Shown here piece after piece: positions 56,870 through 64,000 of a DNA stretch of 64,000 nt; within the stretch, counting starts at the first letter, position 1; each line of letters starts with the position of its first letter. The notes under the pieces are model-generated. The model was not told the DNA's origin. It did not search any database and was given only the letters and a program-made list of their open reading frames with translations. Location of the stretch: the NCBI GenBank assembly GCA_008508345.1, contig QNGE01000864.1, positions 35,453 through 99,452 on the forward strand, given 5' to 3'. A program made the translations under genes and the position numbers. This DNA comes from Paragonimus westermani. Lineage: Eukaryota > Platyhelminthes > Trematoda > Plagiorchiida > Troglotrematidae.

Positions 56870-57960
56870 AAAATGAAAATCACAATTGTGGGTCTGCTGA
56901 CTACCAGGATAGCCGCAGTGTCAACACAAATTACTTTTGAACACACAAGGTGGGGACTGTGACGTTTAATGGCCAAAGCCTCGGCAAACTGGAGTGTGCG
57001 TTTCCGGTTGCTCCGAAAGATCACCGAGAACGCGTCAGAAACTTTGACTGTGTCCTGTTTGTATTATGTGCCTTGCGACAGAAGATGCGGGGTGCCGTCC
57101 ATCGGCATCTATACAGGCTCCTGACGTTTCTAATTGCGTCTCCAATCATTTGGGTGCATGCTCCTTGATACGAACAGCTAGTTGTCGGTTTGTCCTCCCT
57201 ATGTAGCTCATACTGCAGCTACATGAGTATTTGTATAGACAGTGAGATGTGACAGACGTACACTGTTTGTTCGTAACCGGGGCGACTGGTAGAGTTCTAG
57301 TTCGTTGTATTACACACAGTTTTGCAGCGTTATAAGTCCTGGATACAGCCGCTGTTAGACGCTTCCTCGTCATTGTTGACCAGCTGTCCCCTAGAAACGG
57401 GAGTTCTAAATACACCGTCCTCTTCGGTACCGTCGTCACTTCTACGGTTGGGATGACGGCTTTGCTGTACTTTTTAATAAACCCCAGAGGGTACCCGTTG
57501 ACCTGCAGAGTGTTTGCCAGTAAGCCTAACTCTAGCTGTAGGTTGTCTTCCGTGCAAATCCTCCGTGCTCTATGGAAAAGCGTCCTGACTAGACTTCTGT
57601 TATGCTGCACCGGACAGAAGCTTTCGAAATGCATGTACTGTCCAGTCCAGGTAGGTTTCCTGTAGACGGATCTCCCTACTATGCCATCTTGTCTCCGAGT
57701 GACTAGAATGTCCAGGTACGGAAGGCAGTCATTCGCTTCGTTCTCTCTTGCCAGTTTTAGGTTCAAGTGAGCCTGATTCAACTTCGAGAATAACGTATTT
57801 GATTCACTGGGGTTGTCAAAGCTGGCTAGAATATCATCTACGTAGCGTTTGTACAGCACTGGTTTTGACAGGCTTTCGCATAGTGTGGATTCTATTTTGA
57901 CCATGAAGAAATCCGCTAGAAGTGGACCCAACGGACTGCCCATTCGCTTTTGTACGTCGC
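56870..57960 (-). pseudogene. Penelope-like element: RT C-terminal half and GIY-YIG endonuclease
   Basis: Open from 57943 to 57146 (265 codons). MGSPLGPLLADFFMVKIES is the Penelope RT motif before the palm, LYKRYVDDILASF the YVDD catalytic box, and LPYLDILVTRR and SVYRKPTWTGQYMHFES are thumb-side motifs typical of Penelope RTs. HCLYKYSCSCSMSYIGRTNR and QLAVRIKEHAPK form the GIY-YIG domain. After a TGA the frame continues with PASSVARHIIQTGH, and 57024-56870 adds TLQFAEALAIKRHSPHLVCS, the conserved C-terminus. So only the TGA at 57146 and a frameshift or two disrupt it. The start codon shown is internal to RT; the N-terminal domain lies inverted next door. Confidence 0.93.
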
Positions 57961-57961
57961 A

Positions 57962-58325
57962 GAACTGTAATACACAAAATCATATACTCGATTCGATCAA
58001 AGTCTCTTGATGATTCCTTTTGTCCCGTTACGAATACGTCATCATTTCCTGAAGACTTGGATAGGTATGTAACCAATCTATCATCAGAAACGCTTTCGTG
58101 CACTCAAAGTTGAAGAACTCGGGTTACATGCCCAGTTTGAAAATCTCTAAGATCAACTTCAGCAACATTCGCCAACGTCTGAGGAGAATCAAAATTGGTT
58201 GAAAACAAAACTGGTGGATGTCGCCTACCAACATCAGAATTACAAACAAAAGCGTCACAACTTACTAACACCGGCACACTTCCAAAGCTTGAGAGAAATA
58301 AGACAAAATGAGAACTTGATGATGC
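57962..58325 (+). pseudogene. Penelope-like element N-terminal domain, inverted relative to its RT
   Basis: Plus strand, starting where the minus-strand RT ends. About 57970-58108: FPEDLDRYVTNLSSETLSCT, then after a frameshift VEELGLHAQFENL (with a TAA) and QLQQHSPTSEENQNWLKTKL, VDVAYQHQNYKQKRHNLLTP, AHFQSLREIRQNENLMMP. This order (NLSSxTLS...; ..ALREIRxNxxLxxxxPDKG) fits the helical N-terminal region before the Penelope RT. Similarity ends at about 58325, just before the PDKG motif. Identification is from pattern memory and less certain than for the RT. Confidence 0.65.
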
Positions 58326-59334
58326 CAACGTTTGAGTGTCTGCGCGGTGGGCTCGTGCGCATGATCGACCGTCACGGCACGTCAGTGCGCCTGCAAAATT
58401 GCACTTGCCTGATTGGGTTTGTCATGTGGCCTTCCTGATAGGATGCGCGGACTTCAACCTGCCTATACATGTGTGCTAACACTGTACCGTGCCGTCCAGC
58501 TGCACATTTGCTTCCGTTTGCTGCTGCCCACACCTTCTGCCGTACGTTTGTCATCCACGGTACAATGCAGTACCGTTCCTTGACCGTATCATTCTTCCGC
58601 ATGTATAATATGACAACTACATAGCTCACTCCTTTCAGTACACGAACTTGATTAATAACTGCCCGGTTGGATTGACAGAATACAACAATATGATACATAC
58701 TGTATTTTCAAAGTGTTAAGTGTTGTTACATGATTAAGTTGGCACTGATCCTGTCTTTGTTATTTCAGGCAGTCTGCTGAATGTTGTCGATAGTTCCACC
58801 CACGTGGATGGTTTCATCTCGTTAGTCTGTATTAGTACTGACCATATGTCCGTGAAGACAGGCGAAAGCACCTAACGCACTCTTCAGCACCAGTCACTTG
58901 TGGCGTCGAAACGATGTTGAATTTTCGATTAGTGACAGAATTTGCAATGCACATGCGAGCTCAGTTGTGCTCTACAGATTAGATATCTGACTCATTTATG
59001 CGTACCACTCATGTAGACTTTGGACATTCGATCACCGTCGACCTTACCAGTTAGCCAGTATCAAATGGGCTGACTATGTGCGCAACGCGACAGTCCGTCA
59101 GCGCATATTTGAGAACTGTGTAATTTCGCGGCCCATAGTCAAGGAAATTCGCTGATTGGGTCATACACTCTCTACTATGCTGACTATGCATCCGTCGCAC
59201 AGTACACGTTGCTCAGGGTGGCTGTTGATGGTTGGAAGAAACCACAAGCCGCACAAACGACGACGTAGTTACGGGTTATGGAAGCCTTGACCCTCCTGCT
59301 GATCAAGGTTAGTGATTACAGTCTGCTTGTGTTT
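58326..59334. other. No recognisable gene
   Basis: Small frames only (minus 58698-58372). No motif or repeat recognised. Confidence 0.5.
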
Positions 59335-59660
59335 TGACCACAAGAGACGCTCGATCTGCACATTTGTTGATTGCACGAACTCCTTTAGAGGTTACGCTAA
59401 AACAGGACCAAGAACGCATACGCTCATTTGCATGGCCGACGTACGTTCGCACACACTGAGTAGCAGTATGTTGTCGTTCGTCCTGATGGCACTTTCCTCA
59501 TAGTGCGTGCACACTATCCCGATAGTCAGTTCTGGTCCAACATCTTTCTGGTGTTGAGGTTCGCCCTTCAGTTCTCGAACGTACTTACTATACTACTTAC
59601 AAACGAGGCCGTTTGTTATACAGCGGTTGGTCGGTAATTCACTACCATCCACTCCAATGG
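59335..59660 (+). repeat. Dispersed repeat of unknown type, copy 2
   Basis: Same-orientation match to 41285-41630; see there. No shared reading frame. Confidence 0.65.
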
Positions 59661-60539
59661 TCGGGAGCATTCGCTGACGTGGCGTTGTGTCGCAGCCAGT
59701 GATGGGTCTGTATCTTCAAAATTGTTAACTGTTCTGTTTTGTGGAACCTAATTACTTTTGTTTGTTCAGTCTACTCTTTCTTTTTTCTTCGTTTCACTTC
59801 CCTACTTGTCTGTCACTGTTGAACTTCGTGGGCCGTTATTAGGATCAACGGTCACCCTTGCCATTGTACCCACAGGTACGGCCCAAAGCTGAAGTGACGA
59901 TGATGTTTGATCAAACCGCTGGCACACGGATGATACGCGGCACTTGCGGTGTGATTCTGCAAAGTATCATAGTGAATACATAAAGAAGTTGTCTTCCTCG
60001 ACCAGCAGTTATGCGTGCCTGAGCTGTAAAAACAAATATCCACTGTTCTGTGAGTACGCGCATCGTCATAGTTGGTATGGCATCCTTGATGGGAATATCT
60101 TCCGGTCACCTCGTAAAACGAGCTAAGCATGTCAAACTATGGATACACACGTGCGATGACAGACGTCCAACTGCGTCATTGTGAATGTGCGAAAATCGAT
60201 CATCAGAGGTTATGAATGTTCCATCCGCTGATGTGGTGTGACGGTATATCTTAGAACGCTGACATATAAGACGGGTTATTTTCCATTCACGGCCATCGGT
60301 ATCGACGCTTAGCTAGTCGAAACAATTGCAAATGAGTTTCGCAGTTGTTTGTATTCTCTGATGTGCAAGGCTGTGAAATATATCATAACTTATCGGATAG
60401 CCGAATTACGAAACAAATAGTCGAGGGAGGGAATTGTAGGTTTCGCTAGGGATGGTTCTTGTGAAATCAGGAAGCGCAACTTTTCGATTTCAATACCAAC
60501 CGAGGTGACAGACTTTGTTTCAGTTCAAGATCCGACAGT
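59661..60539. other. No recognisable gene
   Basis: Includes a long T-rich run with C interruptions at about 59765-59800. Overlapping frames at 59852-60130 (minus) and 59944-60126 (plus) are not credible genes. Confidence 0.5.
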
Positions 60540-60970
60540 TAATGCTCCACAATTAAGGCTTGTTTGATAGCGTCACTGTCTAGTCACGCTAAGCTATCTA
60601 CGATTACGTCGCTTAATCCGAAGATAAAACAGATGTAACTTTTTGACTGAGAAACAAAATCTAACTGACGAATCTCTTTAAGTGGGTACCTCGCTCAAGT
60701 GGGGTTGAATAGACGGGTTAAGATTTTAGGGTTCGTACACATGTAAAAAGTTCTACCTTCGACTAGTTGTTGACAACGCTTAATGAAGAGATTACTGGAC
60801 CACAGTTTTTTGCCATATGCATTATAGCGCGTTTCAGCGGGCTGGATTTTCTTGAGGAAGCATGCAAGCGGCCACGCAGGTACCCGGTTCTTTGGCGAAA
60901 CATCCAACTGTTCCAGGGAGCCAAACTGCATAATGTCATTAGACATCAGAGTAATCCTGCTTTTCATGAA
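60540..60970 (-). pseudogene. Gypsy RNase H fragment
   Basis: Minus 60967-60695: AWPLACFLKKIQPAETRYNA and YGKKLW, then LVEGRTFYMCTNPKILTRLF, which match the RNase H motifs (QPLAFFSKKLxPxExRYSAxxxEL and EGRxFxIxTDHKPL; the catalytic TDH is now TNP). In a shifted frame, about 60690-60580 gives YPLKEIRQLDFVSQ and DVIVDSLA, matching YSPREIRQLDFISQ and NVVADALS. No RT or integrase next to it, so a short, dead remnant. Closer in wording to CsRn1-like elements than to Gypsy-2. Confidence 0.78.
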
Positions 60971-63900
60971 ACGTATGAACGAATATTCGCAGTAGTAATT
61001 TGATCAAACAGGTAAGATCTGCAATTAACAATGCCACCGAATGTTTTAGCTTTCTTCCTACGGAGTCTCTATTTCAAGGAAAGAGATTCTACCAGTCTGG
61101 GCCTGTAAAGTTTCAAGTGGATCGCACACGTCAACGTAAGAATAGTGAATAGAAGTTAGCAGTTTCCTAAAGTTGACCTGTAAACCTGTCGAAACCTACT
61201 GTGCCTCATATAAACCTTAATTTTTTAGGTTTCCATGAAAGCAAGCTAACATTCATTTGCAGCAGGACTCACTAGTGTAGGTTATCAGGCCAGCATTGTT
61301 ATTGCAGAATCTTGTAAGGCTATCGGCAGAGAAGACTTATAATCATTCATTTGCATAACGTTTTCATTGATATTTTCCTACCTCGTCGCAGAAGAGCTTC
61401 AAGTAATGAAAATTTTTGGATAAAATAATGTTGTATAACTCGGGTGGTTTGCTAAAATACAAATGCAAACAAAACGTACTGCAGCCATCCTATGAACAAT
61501 GTGTGTTTGATCGATAAGAACTTTTACGGAAGAGGCTCAGTTGTTCACGAAGTTGCAGAATACAAATATTCTCAAGGTTACGACAGACGAGTGAAAAAAT
61601 TAATCGGAGTTAACATCAATTAGAGTTGATACAGTAGTTGTGTGCACTATCGAGATACGTGGACAACGCGGTCAGTATTCACAAGAGGAACCTGCTGTGC
61701 GTTCAGATAGAAAGAATCGATCGCGTCCAGTATGAAGTAAATGGTGCGGTGATCAACAGAGTTGCCTCATGAAAGCATGGATGGAGTTCAAGTCTGAGTC
61801 GTGCAGAGGAAATGCGCTGCTGACGAGCCTTAGGACAGAAACTGGAATCTAGCGCTTCTTTTCGGAAAGTGCCGACCAGACAGCCCGCCCGAAAGCAAAA
61901 GGCGTTACCAGTAGCGGTAAACACTGATACAAGAGCACATTTTTTTCTCCGATCTACCGTGTTGCGCTTGAAGTCCGTGTACGACCAAGCCTGCACAGCT
62001 TTTTAAGGGGATTTGTGGAACTATGTTATCACAGTCAACACACACAACTAGACTGGAAAACGTATGAGTTTCTACATGGGAGTAGCGTCCGAAACCTTCG
62101 AAAGGGCGGTTGCCTGGTTGGTAGATCAGCTGTGTCAGCCCGCAACCTGGATAACGTGGGGACGGTCGCCCATGTTCAAAGCGGACATGTGTGCGATAGC
62201 TCTTTTTTAAATACACTCATATATGTCTAATGCAACATTCTTAATGCGTAGCCCTTTTGAAAAATACTCGATTTTACTTTCTCCTGATACCAATCAATAT
62301 ATTTTCTATGATAAATTGGTCTTAAACTATAGCACCTCGAAATGTCCTCACAGTTATTGATTATGCCTGCCGGCTGTAAAATGAAACACTTCTCTTGCGG
62401 CCCCGACATTGATCGGATTGGTCGGTCAAAGCTGTTGGCGCCAATCAACCGGTTGGCCTTCGGTGTCACCTCGCTTTAAGAGTTAGATGAGTGCATAGAT
62501 GGAACCTAACTTCTGGCCAATCACAACTGAATAGTCTGGAGGTTTTGAATGGTTAGTATCGAGATTACTCATGATTTACTCAAGTTCAGTTGCTCATCGA
62601 TTCGCTGAACAACGAGAAGAAACTCTCGATTAGGGAGAGTCTACGGATTTTGAAAAATGTATCAGAACCACCTGCTCTGCAAATTTCACCAGCCAAACCT
62701 ACAGGTGTATCCCGAAAAACGGTCCAGAATGTCATACAGAACGACTTCCATCAAAAAATATGTTGAGTTAGGCTCGCCTTTAAGTAGATGTCATTTGCGA
62801 TAGAAAAATATTGGAAGCATCTAAAGGGTGGTTCTCTTGGTGGAGAGCCCGTTGTGGGCTGAATCTATATGAAATGTGCTTCAACATTCTTACCAGTTTC
62901 TTTTTTTGTCTTTTTCCTGTTAATTTTCTGTAGATCTGTGGCGAGTTGAGAGATGCCCCAAAAGGTATCATTATCAAGTTTGTGTCCAAGTTTTCCGATC
63001 TTTAACTAGATTACAACGAACGTTAATAAGGTCACAATATGCTATTGTGATTTGCCGGAGAACCCGTTGGAAAATGAAGGCAAGCTGACATTACTGCTGT
63101 GTTTTGGGTTGGCCGATGGGAAGTTTCTGCTCTTGGTTGTCGGAAGGTACAAAATATGCGCCATGGTTCCGTAGTGTGGAAGTTAAACACCTTCCACGTT
63201 AACCCAACCCTTCCCAGATTTCTTCGGTAACTCATTCGCCAATTACCGTTCAGTGAACGAAGATAATTAACAGGTGATACCAGATAAAAGACAAAGGCAG
63301 TAAACTGAACATACAGCCGCATCACGTTCTGTTATTTTTTGTTCCAACTACTGCACACCGAATCGACAGTGAGATTTCTAATATCTAGCCGATATTTTGC
63401 TTACAACCCCCCACATGTGCCCCACAAGCTTTGTATCAAGCCTCGTAACAAGGCTACTTAAACAGCATGAGTAACTGTTACTAACTCAACAACTTCGGAG
63501 TCCGATTTGGGCACCTAATCGACCTCCAATTAAAACCAGTTTGAAGTAATTATGCAACATCTGGCCTTTGATTTTAATCACTTGAGAGCCGGAATGATGA
63601 CTTGTTAATTATCTAGCCCGATAATCAATAACCAAAAACACCCCTCTTCAAGCTATATTTTGCTTGTAGTTATGAAAACAATAATCAATGTTAGTGGAAA
63701 ATCGGACAGTGGGATTGTTGACATTTAAGCAATCACTGTACCAAGTTATGAGCCTAAGTGATCGTGGATCAAGGGGGCTTAGGCGTTCACACGTACTTCT
63801 TCTGTGCGCGGCAATAACAATCATTGAGATTCATCATTTTACAACGATTTCGGTTTGAAATACGCCCTTCTTATTGAAATCACCGTTAAAATTCGTGCAG

Positions 63901-64000
63901 TGAGCAACAATCCCGTTTGAGATCGTTCTGTTCGCATCATTGGCAACCAGTGGTTTTGGCTATCAAGTGTCCGCTCGGGCGAACCCATTCCACAACGGCC
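60971..64000. other. No recognisable gene to the window end
   Basis: About 3 kb without readable domains. Open minus frames 61996-61703, 62216-61905 and 63325-63032 have ordinary lengths for chance. No repeats of other parts of the window were noticed. Confidence 0.5.

Noticed and set aside
1..64000. Prokaryotic features: operons, ribosome binding sites, CRISPR, phage or plasmid genes
   Set aside because: Spliceosomal introns and animal-type LINE, Gypsy and Penelope elements show this is eukaryotic nuclear DNA; no repeat-spacer pattern was seen.

Overview
This is eukaryotic DNA, most likely from a parasitic flatworm. The evidence is an intron-bearing gene with 35-36 nt GT-AG introns, a CsRn1-like Ty3/Gypsy element with a degenerate CHCC gag box, several CR1-like and RTE-like LINEs, and Penelope-like elements with GIY-YIG endonucleases. 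A pseudophyllidean tapeworm or a trematode fits best; the species cannot be fixed from the sequence. Base composition is mixed, and there is one assembly gap (34030-35002) and one isolated N (46351).

Most of the recognisable content is old mobile DNA. 1-865: RTE-like LINE reverse transcriptase (LINE-alpha, minus). 4373-5193: 5' part of a host gene for an RBM5/RBM10-like protein with two RRMs, minus strand, tiny introns. 5210-7890: CR1-like LINE-beta copy A (minus), head to head with copy B (plus, from about 7890). Copy B is split at 9100/18363 by a complete Ty3/Gypsy element (9101-18362, 448-bp LTRs). That element is in turn split inside its RT by a second, oppositely oriented Gypsy element (11567-15809). 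This three-level nest is the clearest structure in the window.

21.4-27.1 kb: LINE-beta copy C (plus) lies between minus-strand fragments of other LINEs. 28.8-29.35 kb: possible host gene for a membrane protein (minus). 29.9-30.8 kb: LINE-beta copy D. 33.5-35.2 kb: LINE-alpha copy with the gap in it and an (ATG)n tail. 36.2-39.5 kb: third LINE family (LINE-gamma, plus). 39.6-45.1 kb: tRNA-like SINE copies, a degenerate Gypsy integrase, a LINE-alpha C-terminus and possible host exons. 46.0 kb: Penelope GIY-YIG fragment. 51.2-52.0 kb: possible terminal exon followed by a GC-rich island that ends like an LTR-element 3' end. 56.0-58.3 kb: LINE-alpha endonuclease, then a Penelope-like element whose N-terminal part is inverted relative to its RT-endonuclease. 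60.5-61.0 kb: Gypsy RNase H. The rest is without recognisable genes.

No operons, CRISPR arrays, rRNA genes or confident tRNA genes were seen. Apart from the RRM gene, every confident coding domain belongs to a retroelement, and nearly all carry stops or frameshifts, so the window reads as a gene-poor, repeat-filled interval around at least one real gene.
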